Positions 25,827 to 35,258 of a DNA stretch of 64,000 nt are shown in pieces. The notes below the pieces were generated by a model. It had not been told where the DNA came from. It saw only the letters and a program-made list of their open reading frames with translations, and did not search any database. Every line of letters begins with the position of its first letter. The stretch's first letter is position 1. The position numbers and the translations under genes were made by a program. Source of the stretch: Clostridiales bacterium (lineage in GTDB: Bacteria > Bacillota > Clostridia > Oscillospirales > Oscillospiraceae); contig JAHAEW010000001.1 in assembly GCA_018374635.1 (NCBI GenBank), positions 49,490 to 113,489 on the forward strand. The letters run 5' to 3'.

Positions 25827-27215
25827 ATGAGTTCCATGATACAGCAATACCTGGATGATCTCAGGGGAAAGCGGGTGGCCGTCATCGGGATCGGCGTGTC
25901 CAATACGCCCCTGATCAAGATGCTGGTGCGCTCCGGGGTCCATGTGACCGCCTGCGACAAGCGGGACCGGGCCGATTTCGGCGGGCAGGCGGAGGCGCTG
26001 GAGAGCCTGGGCGTGACGCTGCGTCTCGGAGCGGATTACCTGGAGGGGCTCGATCAGGACGTGATTTTCCGCACGCCCGGCCTGCGGCCGGATGTTCCGC
26101 AGCTCCTGGCCGCGCAGGAGCGGGGGGCGGTCCTCACCTCGGAGATGGAGGCCTTTTTCGCGGTCTGTCCCTGCCAGATGATCGGCGTGACCGGCAGCGA
26201 CGGAAAGACCACCACCACCACCATCATCGCGGGGCTTTTGAAGGCCGCTGGATATACTACCTATGTGGGCGGCAACATCGGCAAGCCCCTGCTGCCCGAC
26301 GCGGACGGGATGGAGCATGGAGATATCGCCGTTTTGGAGCTCTCCTCCTTCCAGCTGATGACCATGCGGCGCAGCCCGGACGTCGCGGTCATCACCAATC
26401 TGGCCCCCAACCACCTGGATGTGCACGCCTCCATGGAGGAGTATGTCTCCGCCAAGGAGAACCTCTATCTCCATCAGGAGGCCGAGGGCCTGGTGGTACT
26501 CAATGAGGACAATGCGATCACCCGCGGCTTTGCCGCCAAGGCCCCCGGCCGGGTGACGCGCTTCAGCCGGAAGCGGGAGCTGGAGCGGGGCGTCTACGTG
26601 AAGGACGGGTCCATCTGGGTCTCCGACGAGCGCGGCGCGCGGGAAGTGCTCCCCATCGGCGGCATCCTGCTGCCGGGGGTCCACAATGTGGAGAACTACA
26701 TGGCGGCCATCGGCGCGGTGAGCGGCCTGGTCCCGGACGATGTGATCCGGGAATTTGCCGCCGCCTTCAAAGGGGTGGAGCACCGCATCGAGCTGGTGCG
26801 CACTCTGCGGGGCGTGCGCTATTACAACGACTCCATCGCGTCCAGCCCGTCCCGGACGACGGCGGGGCTGCGCTGCTTCGACCAGCCGGTCATCCTGATC
26901 GCCGGGGGATACGACAAGCACATCCCCTTCGACACCCTGGGGCCGGAGATCGTCTCCCACGTGAAAAAGCTGGTCCTCACCGGGCCAACCGCCGGCAAGA
27001 TCCGCGCCGCGGTGGAGGGAGCTCCGGGCTACGCCCCGGGCCGTCCCGAGATCGTGGAGACCGACTCCTTCGAGGATGCGGTGGCGGAGGCCAACCGGGA
27101 GACCGTCCCCGGCGACGTGGTCATCCTGTCGCCCGCCTGCGCCTCCTTCGACCGGTTCAAGAACTTCATGGAGCGGGGCAACGCCTTCAAAGAGATCATC
27201 CACGCGCTGGATTGA
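25827..27215 (+). CDS. murD: UDP-N-acetylmuramoyl-L-alanine--D-glutamate ligase
   Basis: Adds D-glutamate to UDP-MurNAc-L-Ala in peptidoglycan synthesis. 462 residues. The N-terminal Rossmann domain begins VAVIGIGVSNTPLIK, the ATP loop is GVTGSDGKTTTT (about residues 121-132), LAPNHLDVH is the central metal region, and the C-terminal domain has YYNDSIASSPSRT and ILIAGGYDKH. It is outside the usual mra/mur cluster and has its own promoter, common in this group. Confidence 0.95.
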   Translation: MSSMIQQYLDDLRGKRVAVIGIGVSNTPLIKMLVRSGVHVTACDKRDRADFGGQAEALESLGVTLRLGADYLEGLDQDVIFRTPGLRPDVPQLLAAQERGAVLTSEMEAFFAVCPCQMIGVTGSDGKTTTTTIIAGLLKAAGYTTYVGGNIGKPLLPDADGMEHGDIAVLELSSFQLMTMRRSPDVAVITNLAPNHLDVHASMEEYVSAKENLYLHQEAEGLVVLNEDNAITRGFAAKAPGRVTRFSRKRELERGVYVKDGSIWVSDERGAREVLPIGGILLPGVHNVENYMAAIGAVSGLVPDDVIREFAAAFKGVEHRIELVRTLRGVRYYNDSIASSPSRTTAGLRCFDQPVILIAGGYDKHIPFDTLGPEIVSHVKKLVLTGPTAGKIRAAVEGAPGYAPGRPEIVETDSFEDAVAEANRETVPGDVVILSPACASFDRFKNFMERGNAFKEIIHALD

Positions 27216-27257
27216 GAAACATCCGGTTCCATCGAACACAATAGGAAGTGATAGAGA

Positions 27258-28298
27258 TTGAATATGCGCAATGCACTGGAGCGGCTGTGCGCCCAGAACG
27301 CTCCCTCCGGCTTTGAGACCCCCGCGGCCCAGGCGGCCCGGGCCCTGCTGGAGCCCCTGATGGACGAGGTCTGGACCGACCGCATGGGCAACGTGATCGG
27401 GGTGCGCCGCTGCGGAAAGCCGGGGGCCAAAAAATTACTGCTGGACGCCCATCTGGACGAGATCGGGCTCATCGTCACCGGCATCGAGGAGGGATTCCTC
27501 CGCTTTCAGACCATCGGCGGGGTGGACCCCCGGATGCTCCCCAACCGGGAGCTGAACGTGCTCACCGACCCGCCCCTCTTCGGGGTGGTGGCCTGCCTGC
27601 CCCCCCACGTGCAGAAGGAGGGGGACGACAAGCGCTCCATTCCCATCTCCGAGCTCTGCGTGGACATCGGCATGAGCCAGGAGGAGGCTGAGCGCCGGGT
27701 CCCCATCGGCACGCCCATGACCTTCCGGGGGGGCTGCTTCCCCCTGGGGGAGCGGGAGATCTGCGGAAAGTCCATGGACGACCGGGCCTGCTTTGTGACC
27801 CTGCTGCGCTCCGCCGAGCTGCTCCAGGGGAAGGAGCTGGACGTGGACCTCTATGTGATGGGCTCCACCCGGGAGGAGATCAGCGGCTCGGGCGCCCAGT
27901 GCGCCACCTTCGCCATCGCCCCCGATTTCTGCGTGGCGGTGGACGTGACCCACGGCCGCACCCCGGACGGTCCCAGGGAGAAGAGCTTTGAAGTGGGCGG
28001 CGGAGCGGTCATCGGGGTGGGCCCCAACATGAAGCGCTGGATGACCCGCCGGGCCATAGAGAAGGCGGACGAGCGGGGCATTCCCTACCAGCTGGAGGTC
28101 ATGGCCGGGCACACCGGCACCAACGGCTGGTTCATGCAGATCTGCCGGGAGGGGATCGCCACACTGGTGGTCAGCCTGCCCCTCAAATATATGCACAGTC
28201 CCATTGAGGTCATGGACGAGACGGACGCCGAGCAGGTGGCCCAGCTCCTGGCCGCCTTTGCCGAGGGACTGGGAGAGGAGGCGGAGACCCTATGCTGA
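27258..28298 (+). CDS. M42 family metallopeptidase, copy 1
   Basis: A 346-residue di-metal aminopeptidase of the M42 (FrvX/PepA-like, formerly endoglucanase CelM) family. Metal and catalytic motifs are DAHLDEIG (about residues 59-66), MDDRAC (about 173-178), STREEISGSG (about 204-213), VDVTHG (about 231) and the C-terminal YMHSPIEVMD. The TTG start follows AGGAAGTGA. It overlaps copy 2 by 7 bases, and copy 3 follows 16 bases on, so the three are an operon of paralogues that probably differ in peptide preference. Confidence 0.93.
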   Translation: MNMRNALERLCAQNAPSGFETPAAQAARALLEPLMDEVWTDRMGNVIGVRRCGKPGAKKLLLDAHLDEIGLIVTGIEEGFLRFQTIGGVDPRMLPNRELNVLTDPPLFGVVACLPPHVQKEGDDKRSIPISELCVDIGMSQEEAERRVPIGTPMTFRGGCFPLGEREICGKSMDDRACFVTLLRSAELLQGKELDVDLYVMGSTREEISGSGAQCATFAIAPDFCVAVDVTHGRTPDGPREKSFEVGGGAVIGVGPNMKRWMTRRAIEKADERGIPYQLEVMAGHTGTNGWFMQICREGIATLVVSLPLKYMHSPIEVMDETDAEQVAQLLAAFAEGLGEEAETLC

Positions 28299-29317
28299 AG
28301 CTGCTGCAAGAGCTGTGTGCCTGTTCCGGCGTCTCCAGCTTTGAAGACGAGGTCCGCGCCTGTATCCGGGCTCATGCCCAGCCCTACGCGGACGAAATCC
28401 GGGTGGACGCCCTGGGGAACCTGATCGTGAAAAAGCGCGGCAAGAAGGCCACCGGCGACAAGCTGGTCCTGTGCGCCCACATGGACGAGGTGGGCCTCAT
28501 CGTGCGCCACATCACCGACGAGGGGTATCTGAAATTCTCCGCGGTGGGGGGCATCGACCGCCGCGTCCTCATCGGAAAGCCCGTCAAGGTGGGGGAGAAG
28601 GGGCTCCCCGGAGTCATCGGCCTGAAGGCCTACCACCTGGTCAGCGCCGAGGAGGAAAAGGTGGTCCCCAAGCTGGACGACTACTATATCGACATCGGCG
28701 CCCGCTCCAAGGCGGAGGCCCAGGCGCTGGTCTCCCTGGGGGACTGCGCCGTCTTTGAGAGCGACTGGGTGGAGTTCGGAGCGGGTATGGTCAAGGTCAA
28801 GGCCCTGGACGACCGGGCTGGCTGCGCGGTGCTCCTGAAGCTCCTGGAGGAGGAGCTCCCCATGGACTGCACCTTTGTCTTCACCGCCCAGGAGGAGGTG
28901 GGGACCCGGGGGGCCTTCGGCGCGGCCTTCTCGGTCAAGCCCGAGATCGCCCTGGTGCTGGAGACCACCACCGCGGCCGACCTGCCCGGCATGGAGGGGC
29001 ATCAGAAGGTCTGCGTCCCCGGCGCGGGCGCGGTGATCCCCTTCATGGACAAGGGCTCCATCGCGGACCGGGGGCTCTTCGAGCTTCTGCGCGCCCTGGC
29101 GGAGGAGCACCAAATCCCCTGGCAGACCAAGCACTGGATCTCCGGCGGGAACGACGCCGCCGCCTTCCAGCGCACCCGGGAAGGGGTGCGCACGGCCACC
29201 GTATCCCTGGCGGTACGGTATCTCCACGCGCCGGCCAGCGTGGCGGCCAAGCGGGATCTGGACGCCATCCTGCATCTGACCCGGCTCTTCATCGGCGCGA
29301 TCGCCGCGCGCGCATAA
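28292..29317 (+). CDS. M42 family metallopeptidase, copy 2
   Basis: 341 residues. Motifs: CAHMDEVGLIV (about residues 60-70), LDDRAGCAVLLKLLE (about 171-185), FTAQEEVGTRGAF (about 196-208) and the C-terminal VRYLHAPASVA. Resembles YsdC/glutamyl aminopeptidase members. It is the middle gene of the tandem; identity with the other copies is low by eye outside the metal motifs, so the duplication is old. Confidence 0.93.
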   Translation: MLKLLQELCACSGVSSFEDEVRACIRAHAQPYADEIRVDALGNLIVKKRGKKATGDKLVLCAHMDEVGLIVRHITDEGYLKFSAVGGIDRRVLIGKPVKVGEKGLPGVIGLKAYHLVSAEEEKVVPKLDDYYIDIGARSKAEAQALVSLGDCAVFESDWVEFGAGMVKVKALDDRAGCAVLLKLLEEELPMDCTFVFTAQEEVGTRGAFGAAFSVKPEIALVLETTTAADLPGMEGHQKVCVPGAGAVIPFMDKGSIADRGLFELLRALAEEHQIPWQTKHWISGGNDAAAFQRTREGVRTATVSLAVRYLHAPASVAAKRDLDAILHLTRLFIGAIAARA

Positions 29318-29333
29318 ACAGGGAGGTACCAAG

Positions 29334-30332
29334 ATGGACATCGTAAAGATCATAGAAACACTCAACGCCTGCCACGCCCCCTCCGGAAACGAGCGGGAGA
29401 TCGCCCAGGCCATTCAGACCCTTGCCGCCCCCTATGCCGACGACATCTCGGTGGATACGCTGGGCAATGTGATCGTGCACCGGAAGGGGAGCGGTCCCAA
29501 GGTGATGTTCGCCGCCCACATGGACTCCATCGGCGGGATCGTCACCCACGTGGATGAGAAGGGCTTTGTGCGCTTCGGCGCCATCGGCGGGCTCCACGCC
29601 CCCGATCTGGCCGCCACGCCGGTCCGGTTCCAGAACGGGACCCGTGGTGTGCTCTGCGTGCCCGAGAGCGCCGACCCCAAGGAGCTCAAGCTGGACGACC
29701 TCTATGTGGACATCGGCGCCTGCGACGAGGCCGAGGCCCGCAGCCAGGTGACGCTGGGTGACACCTTTGTGTATGACACCGCCTCCTTTGTGGCGGGCAA
29801 GCGCATGGTGGCCCCCTATATGGACAACCACATCTCCTGCGCCGTCCTGCTCCTGGCGCTGGAGCAGCTCCAGAAGAGCGAAAACGACCTCTATTTCGTC
29901 TTTACCGTGCAGGAGGAGGTGGGACTCCGGGGCGCCAAGACGGCGGCCTTCGCCATTGATCCCGCCTATGCCATCGCGGTGGACGTGACCTCCGCCGACG
30001 ACGAGCTGGGGAGCAAGCACACCGCCACCAGCAAGCTGGGCGCGGGCGCGGCGGTCAAGGTCATGGACCGCTCGGTCCTGTGCCATCCCAGCATGGTCCG
30101 GAAGCTCAACGCGCTGGCCGGGGAGCAGGGCATCCCGGTCCAGGGCGATATCATCAAGGCCGGCGGCACCGACGCCGGGGCCATCCACCAGAGCCGGGCG
30201 GGCGTGTATACCGGCGGGATCTCCGTCCCCTGCCGCTACATCCACACCCCCCAGGAGATGGTGGACCTGCGGGATGTGGAGGCCTGCGCCAAGCTGGCCG
30301 CGGCCTTTGCCGGGGCGGCGCTGGACGCCTGA
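29334..30332 (+). CDS. M42 family metallopeptidase, copy 3
   Basis: 332 residues. Motifs: FAAHMDSIGGIV (about residues 58-69), YMDNHISCAVLL (the usual DDR aspartate is D in MDNHIS, about 163), FTVQEEVGLRGA (about 189-200) and VPCRYIHTPQEMVD. The DDR triad variant DNH is a departure from copies 1 and 2 and may alter substrate handling. GGAGGTACC precedes the ATG. Last gene of the peptidase tandem. Confidence 0.92.
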   Translation: MDIVKIIETLNACHAPSGNEREIAQAIQTLAAPYADDISVDTLGNVIVHRKGSGPKVMFAAHMDSIGGIVTHVDEKGFVRFGAIGGLHAPDLAATPVRFQNGTRGVLCVPESADPKELKLDDLYVDIGACDEAEARSQVTLGDTFVYDTASFVAGKRMVAPYMDNHISCAVLLLALEQLQKSENDLYFVFTVQEEVGLRGAKTAAFAIDPAYAIAVDVTSADDELGSKHTATSKLGAGAAVKVMDRSVLCHPSMVRKLNALAGEQGIPVQGDIIKAGGTDAGAIHQSRAGVYTGGISVPCRYIHTPQEMVDLRDVEACAKLAAAFAGAALDA

Positions 30333-30371
30333 TCCCACACCATATTTTTCAGATAGGATGCGAAAAGAGAG

Positions 30372-31625
30372 ATGTCTTTACAGATCAGCGAGCGGGTCCG
30401 GAGCCTGGCGGCCCGGGCCCAGTCGGAATTGAGAGAACAATTTGACCGGATCGACGCCGTCGCGGAGGGCAACACCCAGAAGGTCCTGTCCGCGTTCCAG
30501 AAGCACCATGTGGCCGAGAGCTATTTTGCCGGCACCACCGGCTACGGCTACGACGACCTGGGCCGGGACAAGCTGGAGGAGATCTACGCCGAGATCTTCG
30601 GCGCCGAGGACGCCCTGGTGCGCCTCGGGTTTGTCAACGGCACCCACGCCATCGCCTGCGCCCTGTTCGGGGCGCTGAAGCCGGGGGAGGTCCTGGTCTC
30701 CGCCGTGGGGGCCCCCTACGACACCCTCCTGGGGGTGATCGGCGTGGTGGACAAGGGGCCCGGCTCTCTGAAGGACTATGGCGTGGAGTACCGGCAGGTG
30801 GAGCTGGTGAACGACGCCCCCGATCCCGAGGGCCTTGCCCGGGCGGTGAAAGACCCCCGGGTCAAGGCGGTGCTCATCCAGCGCTCCAAGGGCTACTCCA
30901 CCCGCGCCTCCCTCTCGGTGGAGGAGATCGGCGCCCTGTGCGCCGTGGTGCGGGAGCACAATCCCGGCGCGGCCATCCTGGTGGACAACTGTTACGGGGA
31001 ATTCGTGGAGGAGCGGGAGCCCACGCAGGCGGGGGCGGACCTGGTGGTCGGCTCCCTCATCAAGAACCCCGGCGGGGGCCTTGCCCCCACGGGCGGGTAT
31101 CTGGCCGGGCGGAAGGATCTGATCGAGGCGGCCTCCATGCGCCTCACCGTCCCCGGCATCGGCCGGGAGTGCGGCGCCACCCTGGGACAGAACCGCGCCC
31201 TCTACCAGGGGCTCTTCCTGGCCCCCCACACGGTGGCCCAGGCGGTCAAGACGGCGGTCTTTGCCGCCAAAATGATGGAGCTTCTGGGCTACGCCACCGA
31301 GCCCACCTCCGGCATGGCGCGCCACGACATCATTCAGATGATCCACTTCGGCGCGCCCGAGCCCCTCAAGCAGTTCTGCAAGGGCATCCAGTCCGGCGCG
31401 CCGGTGGACTCCTACGTGACGCCGGAGCCCTGGGACATGCCGGGCTATGACTGCCCGGTCATCATGGCGGCCGGGGCCTTCATCCAGGGCGCGTCCATCG
31501 AGCTCTCCTGCGACGCGCCCATGCGTCCGCCCTACACCGCCTACCTCCAGGGCGGTCTGACCTATGAGTCCGGAAAGCTCGGCGTCATGCTGGCGGTGGA
31601 AGCGCTGCTGCGGAGCGAGGGATAG
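30372..31625 (+). CDS. PLP-dependent methionine gamma-lyase-like protein (aluminium-resistance family)
   Basis: A 417-residue fold-type I PLP enzyme of the family named aluminium resistance or YnbB. Family stretches are AESYFAGTTGYGYDDLGRD (about residues 39-57), VNGTHAIACALFG (about 82-94), ILVDNCYGEF (PLP aspartate, about 202-211) and LIKNPGGGLAPTGGY, whose lysine should bind PLP (about 231-245). The true substrate is unknown; C-S lyase activity is inferred from the family. It follows the peptidase tandem by 40 bases and may be co-expressed. Confidence 0.9.
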   Translation: MSLQISERVRSLAARAQSELREQFDRIDAVAEGNTQKVLSAFQKHHVAESYFAGTTGYGYDDLGRDKLEEIYAEIFGAEDALVRLGFVNGTHAIACALFGALKPGEVLVSAVGAPYDTLLGVIGVVDKGPGSLKDYGVEYRQVELVNDAPDPEGLARAVKDPRVKAVLIQRSKGYSTRASLSVEEIGALCAVVREHNPGAAILVDNCYGEFVEEREPTQAGADLVVGSLIKNPGGGLAPTGGYLAGRKDLIEAASMRLTVPGIGRECGATLGQNRALYQGLFLAPHTVAQAVKTAVFAAKMMELLGYATEPTSGMARHDIIQMIHFGAPEPLKQFCKGIQSGAPVDSYVTPEPWDMPGYDCPVIMAAGAFIQGASIELSCDAPMRPPYTAYLQGGLTYESGKLGVMLAVEALLRSEG

Positions 31626-31649
31626 GTCAAGCCGGCGGCGGCATATACT
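31621..31649 (+). promoter_or_regulatory. Possible sigma-E-type promoter of yunB
   Basis: GATAGGT at 31621-31627 and GGCATATACT at 31640-31649 resemble the sporulation sigma-E boxes with a suitable spacer. yunB is a sigma-E regulon gene in Bacillus, which supports the reading, but the match is short. Confidence 0.45.
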
Positions 31650-31675
31650 CCCTTCAAGTGAGGTGAGTCTGTGCC

Positions 31676-32368
31676 ATGCGGCGATTGATGCGACATATCT
31701 GGCTGCGCCGGCCCGCGCGCCCCGGCCGCTCCGGTTTCCGCGGGGGAGGGCGGGGGCTGCCGGCCCTGATCGGGACCGGACTGGCGTTCCTGCTGATCCT
31801 TCAGCTGGACGGCCTGCTCTCCAAACCCATGCTCGCCATGGCCTCAGCCCAGGGCCAGGCGCTGATCGCAAAAGAGGTGAACGCCGCGGTGGCCCACCAT
31901 CTGGAGGAATACCCCCTCTCCTATGAGAACCTGGTCTCCCTCCAGGTGGGGGCGGACGGCGCGGTCCAGACCCTGACGTCGGATCCGCTTGCCCTCAACC
32001 AGCTGCGTGCGCAGTTGGTCCAGCAGGTCAGCAGCTGTCTGAGCGCCATGGAGCCCCTGGCGGTGTCCCTTCCCCTGGGCAACCTGACCGGGGTTTCCGT
32101 GCTGGGCGGGTACGGCCCCTCCATCCCGGTGCAGCTCCTGTCGGTCTCGGTGGCCGGGGCGGAGCTGCGCAACGAGTTCTCCGAGGCCGGGATCAACCAG
32201 ACCCTCCACCGGATCTGGTTCGACGTGACGGCAAGCGCCACCCTCATCCTGCCGGGGCACAGCCTGGACATCCAGGCCCAGGTCCCGGTCTGTGTGGCGG
32301 AAACCATCCTGGTCGGACAGGTCCCGCAGACCTATGTGCACATCTCCGGCGGGACGGAGCGCCCCTGA
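31676..32368 (+). CDS. yunB: Sporulation protein YunB
   Basis: A 230-residue membrane-anchored protein required for a late sporulation step in Bacillus. A basic N-terminus is followed by one membrane helix (about residues 37-52, ALIGTGLAFLLILQL). The outside part holds the conserved segments SVLGGYGPSIPVQLLSV and NQTLHRIWFDVTA (about residues 140-190). The start ATG has GAGGTGAGTC upstream. It is expected to act in the mother-cell or inner spore membrane. Confidence 0.88.
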   Translation: MRRLMRHIWLRRPARPGRSGFRGGGRGLPALIGTGLAFLLILQLDGLLSKPMLAMASAQGQALIAKEVNAAVAHHLEEYPLSYENLVSLQVGADGAVQTLTSDPLALNQLRAQLVQQVSSCLSAMEPLAVSLPLGNLTGVSVLGGYGPSIPVQLLSVSVAGAELRNEFSEAGINQTLHRIWFDVTASATLILPGHSLDIQAQVPVCVAETILVGQVPQTYVHISGGTERP

Positions 32369-32428
32369 CGGGGGGCCTGGCGCGCTCCGGCACAACACCA
32401 TCTGAATCATTCCAACGGGAGGTCCACC

Positions 32429-34417
32429 ATGGACGACACAAGACAGGAAATACAGCGGCTGCGCCAGGAGTTGGAGCAGGCCAACTACGAATATTATGTA
32501 CTGGACCGCCCCAGTATGAGCGACTACGACTTTGACCACAAGCTCCGCCGCCTGGAGGAGCTGGAGCAGGCACACCCGGAATACGCCGATCCCAGCTCTC
32601 CCACGCAGCGGGTCGGCGGAACGGTGGCGGACGGCTTTCAGCCCGTGGTCCACCGGGTCCCTCTGGAAAGCCTCCAGGACGTCTTTGACGCGGAGGAAGT
32701 GTTGGAGTTTACCACACGCGTACAGGAGGGGCTGGGCGCGTCCGATATCGTGTATGATGTGGAGCCAAAGGTAGACGGCCTGTCCGTAGCGCTGGAGTAC
32801 CGGGACGGCGTGTTTGTCCGGGGGGCCACCCGTGGGGACGGCCAGGTGGGGGAGGACGTCACAGAGAATCTGAAGACGATCCGCTCAATCCCCATGGTCC
32901 TTCCGGAAAAGCTTCCCAGCTTTATTGTGCGCGGGGAAGTGTATATGCCAAAGCAGGTATTTGAGCAGCTGAATGCGGAACTGGAGCTTCAGGGAAAGCC
33001 GCTCTTCGCCAATCCCCGCAACGCAGCGGCCGGATCTCTCCGGCAGCATGACCCCAGAATCGTGGCCGCCCGGCGGCTGGATATCCAGGTCTTTAACATC
33101 CAATGGGCGGAAGGGAAGACCTTTTCCACCCATACCGAGACGCTGGACTATCTCAAACAGCAGCATTTTAAAGTCATTCCCTACCGCATCTGCACCGGGA
33201 GCGGCGAGATCCGGCAGGAGATCGACCGCATGGGAGAGGCGCGGGAGGAATATCCCTTTGAGATCGACGGCGCGGTCATCAAGTTGAACGCGCTGGAGGA
33301 CCGTGTGCGCCTGGGCAGCACCGCCAAGTTCCCCCGCTGGGCGGCGGCCTACAAATACCCGCCGGAGCAGAAGCCCTCCCGGATCGTGGATATCGCCGTC
33401 CAGGTCGGGCGGACCGGCGTGCTCACGCCCAAAGCGGTCATTGAGCCGGTGCGTCTGGCCGGAACCACGGTCACCAGCGCGACCCTGCACAACCAGGACT
33501 TTATTTCCGAGAAGGACATCCGCATCGGAGACACGGTTCTGGTCCAGAAGGCGGGGGAGATCATCCCCGAGATCGTCCGGGTCCTGCCCGAGCTGCGCCC
33601 GGAGGGGACGGAGCGCTACCATCTGCCCCCGGTCTGTCCGGTCTGCGGGGCCCCCGTGGTCCGGGACGAGGACGGCGCGCACATCCGCTGTACCGGCGCG
33701 GAGTGCCCGGCCCAGCTGCTGCGGCATCTGGTGCACTTTGCAAGCCGGGACGCCATGGACATCGAGGGGCTGGGTCCCGCGGTGGTGGAGGCGCTGGTGA
33801 AGGCCGAGCTGGTCAAGTCCCCGGCCGACCTCTACCGTCTGGAGGTGGAGCAGGTGGCCGCTCTGGAGCGGATGGGCCGGAAGAGCGCGGAAAACCTGAT
33901 CGCCGCGCTGGAGGCCTCCAAGGAGCGGGACCTCTCCAGGCTTCTGTTTGCCTTCGGCATCCGGCAGGTGGGGCAGAAGGCGGGCAAGGTGCTCTCGGCC
34001 CACTTCCGCACGCTGGACGCGCTGATGTCGGCCACCAGCGAGGAGCTGACCGCCATCCCCGACATCGGGGAGATCACGGCGCAGAACATCGTCTCCTGGT
34101 TTGCAAGTCCCCAGAGCCGCCATCTGATCGAGTCTCTCCGCGCGGCCGGCGTCAACCTGGAGAGCCGGGAGTCCGCCGCCGGAGACCAGCTCTCCGGCAA
34201 GACCTTTGTCCTCACCGGCACGCTGGAGCGCTTCACCCGGGACGAGGCCAAGGCGCGCATCGAGGCCCTGGGCGGAAAGGTCTCCGGCTCGGTCTCCAAA
34301 AAGACCACCTATGTGGTGGCGGGGGAGGCGGCCGGCTCCAAGCTGCGCAAGGCCCATGAGCTGGGCATTCCCGTGCTGAGTGAGGAGGAACTCACGAGCC
34401 TCCTGGAATCCGGATGA
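32429..34417 (+). CDS. ligA: NAD-dependent DNA ligase
   Basis: Seals nicks with NAD+. 662 residues, normal. The Ia domain and adenylation domain carry the nucleophile K114 in EPKVDGLSVAL. The zinc finger has CPVCGAPVV and CTGAECPAQ (about residues 404-431). Helix-hairpin-helix repeats cover about 440-560, and the BRCT domain starts around 588 (SGKTFVLTGTLERFTRDEA). It ends before a strong terminator. Confidence 0.97.
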   Translation: MDDTRQEIQRLRQELEQANYEYYVLDRPSMSDYDFDHKLRRLEELEQAHPEYADPSSPTQRVGGTVADGFQPVVHRVPLESLQDVFDAEEVLEFTTRVQEGLGASDIVYDVEPKVDGLSVALEYRDGVFVRGATRGDGQVGEDVTENLKTIRSIPMVLPEKLPSFIVRGEVYMPKQVFEQLNAELELQGKPLFANPRNAAAGSLRQHDPRIVAARRLDIQVFNIQWAEGKTFSTHTETLDYLKQQHFKVIPYRICTGSGEIRQEIDRMGEAREEYPFEIDGAVIKLNALEDRVRLGSTAKFPRWAAAYKYPPEQKPSRIVDIAVQVGRTGVLTPKAVIEPVRLAGTTVTSATLHNQDFISEKDIRIGDTVLVQKAGEIIPEIVRVLPELRPEGTERYHLPPVCPVCGAPVVRDEDGAHIRCTGAECPAQLLRHLVHFASRDAMDIEGLGPAVVEALVKAELVKSPADLYRLEVEQVAALERMGRKSAENLIAALEASKERDLSRLLFAFGIRQVGQKAGKVLSAHFRTLDALMSATSEELTAIPDIGEITAQNIVSWFASPQSRHLIESLRAAGVNLESRESAAGDQLSGKTFVLTGTLERFTRDEAKARIEALGGKVSGSVSKKTTYVVAGEAAGSKLRKAHELGIPVLSEEELTSLLESG

Positions 34418-34427
34418 CCGGTACCAG

Positions 34428-34470
34428 ACCGGCGGTCTCTGCCACTCGATGGCGGAGACCGCCGGATTTT
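34428..34470 (+). terminator. Rho-independent terminator after ligA
   Basis: CCGGCGGTCTCTGCCA ... TGGCGGAGACCGCCGG stem followed by ATTTTTTATTT. The rest of the gap to the cotJ gene (about 190 bases) has no gene I can support. Confidence 0.88.
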
Positions 34471-34662
34471 TTATTTGCGGCACTTCGCGTCTTCCAGGGC
34501 AGAAAAGGCCGCGGGCGCGTATGAATTCCACACAAGCCGCCTGTGTGGAGCGGGTCCCGTATTGGGGCAAGCAGTTCCAGGCCGGGAGAGGCGTGCATAG
34601 GATGCTCTGGAGACAGAACCCACGGTAATCTGCGCTCCAAACCATCGAAGGAGGAATTACCC

Positions 34663-35163
34663 TTGTATCCAGATACAACCCCCCGCGCTCCGGTCAGCCG
34701 CATGGAGCAGGCCCCCGGAGCGGAGAACGGCCGCTGTTCCGATGGCTGCGGGCCCCTTCCCGAATGCGCGCCGCTGGCAGTCCCCTATGTTGCCTTTCAA
34801 CAGAATAACTCCAAGCGCTATAACCAGCAGGAGGCCCTGAATAACGGGACGCTGTTCCCGGGGCTGAATCTCCCCTTCCACCTGAAGCCGGAGGCGGCCG
34901 ATGTGGTCAACGGCCCGCTGGCAGAGCTTCAGGCGCTGGAATTTGTTCTGGTGGAGCTTGGACAGTACCTTGATACCCACCAGAGCGACCAGGAGGCCTT
35001 TGCGCTCTATCAGCAATATGCCGCGATGGAGGAAGAAGGCCGCAAGCAGTATGAGGCGGTCCATGGCCCCCTGCGCCAGACGGCCACCGCGGCCAGTGAG
35101 AACTGGACCCAATGGCTGAAAGATCCCTGGCCCTGGAACCTCTCGGAAGGAGGGAAGCGCTGA
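34663..35163 (+). CDS. CotJA-CotJB fusion, spore coat
   Basis: One open frame of 166 residues that carries two coat-associated proteins normally made from separate genes. Residues about 35-75 are CotJA-like (PLAVPYVAFQQ, EALNNGTLFPGLNLPF); residues about 82-160 are CotJB-like (LAELQALEFVLVELGQYLDTH, KDPWPWNL). The TTG start at 34663 follows GGAGG. Inside the frame, GGAGG at 34890-34894 lies 8 bases before an in-frame GTG at 34903, so a separate CotJB of 86 residues could also be made. The CotJ proteins are laid down by the mother cell on the spore. Its stop overlaps the start of cotJC. Confidence 0.82.
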   Translation: MYPDTTPRAPVSRMEQAPGAENGRCSDGCGPLPECAPLAVPYVAFQQNNSKRYNQQEALNNGTLFPGLNLPFHLKPEAADVVNGPLAELQALEFVLVELGQYLDTHQSDQEAFALYQQYAAMEEEGRKQYEAVHGPLRQTATAASENWTQWLKDPWPWNLSEGGKR

Positions 35164-35258
35164 TGTTTGTCTATGAGAAAAAGCTGCAATATCCCATCAA
35201 GATCGAGAACCCCAACCCACAGCTGGCCTCCTTTATCATCAGTCAGTACGGCGGACCA
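35163..35258 (+). pseudogene. cotJC: 5' fragment of cotJC, split by the prophage
   Basis: CotJC is a manganese-catalase-like spore coat protein. The first 32 codons are intact and typical (MFVYEKKLQYP, ENPNPQLASFIISQYGGP). Homology then stops; the normal continuation after GGP is a DGE-type stretch of a ferritin-like domain, but here the frame runs into YNNRLSF and unrelated sequence. The break lies within about 35253-35262. The remaining 3' part of about 160 codons is not in the window and is expected past the right end of the prophage. The ATG overlaps the stop of the CotJA-CotJB gene, as in an intact operon. Whether the gene is dead or rebuilt by excision is discussed under findings. Confidence 0.85.

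Noticed and set aside
34420..34662. Small open frames between ligA and the CotJA-CotJB gene
   Set aside because: They cross the ligA terminator hairpin and lack ribosome sites or homology.
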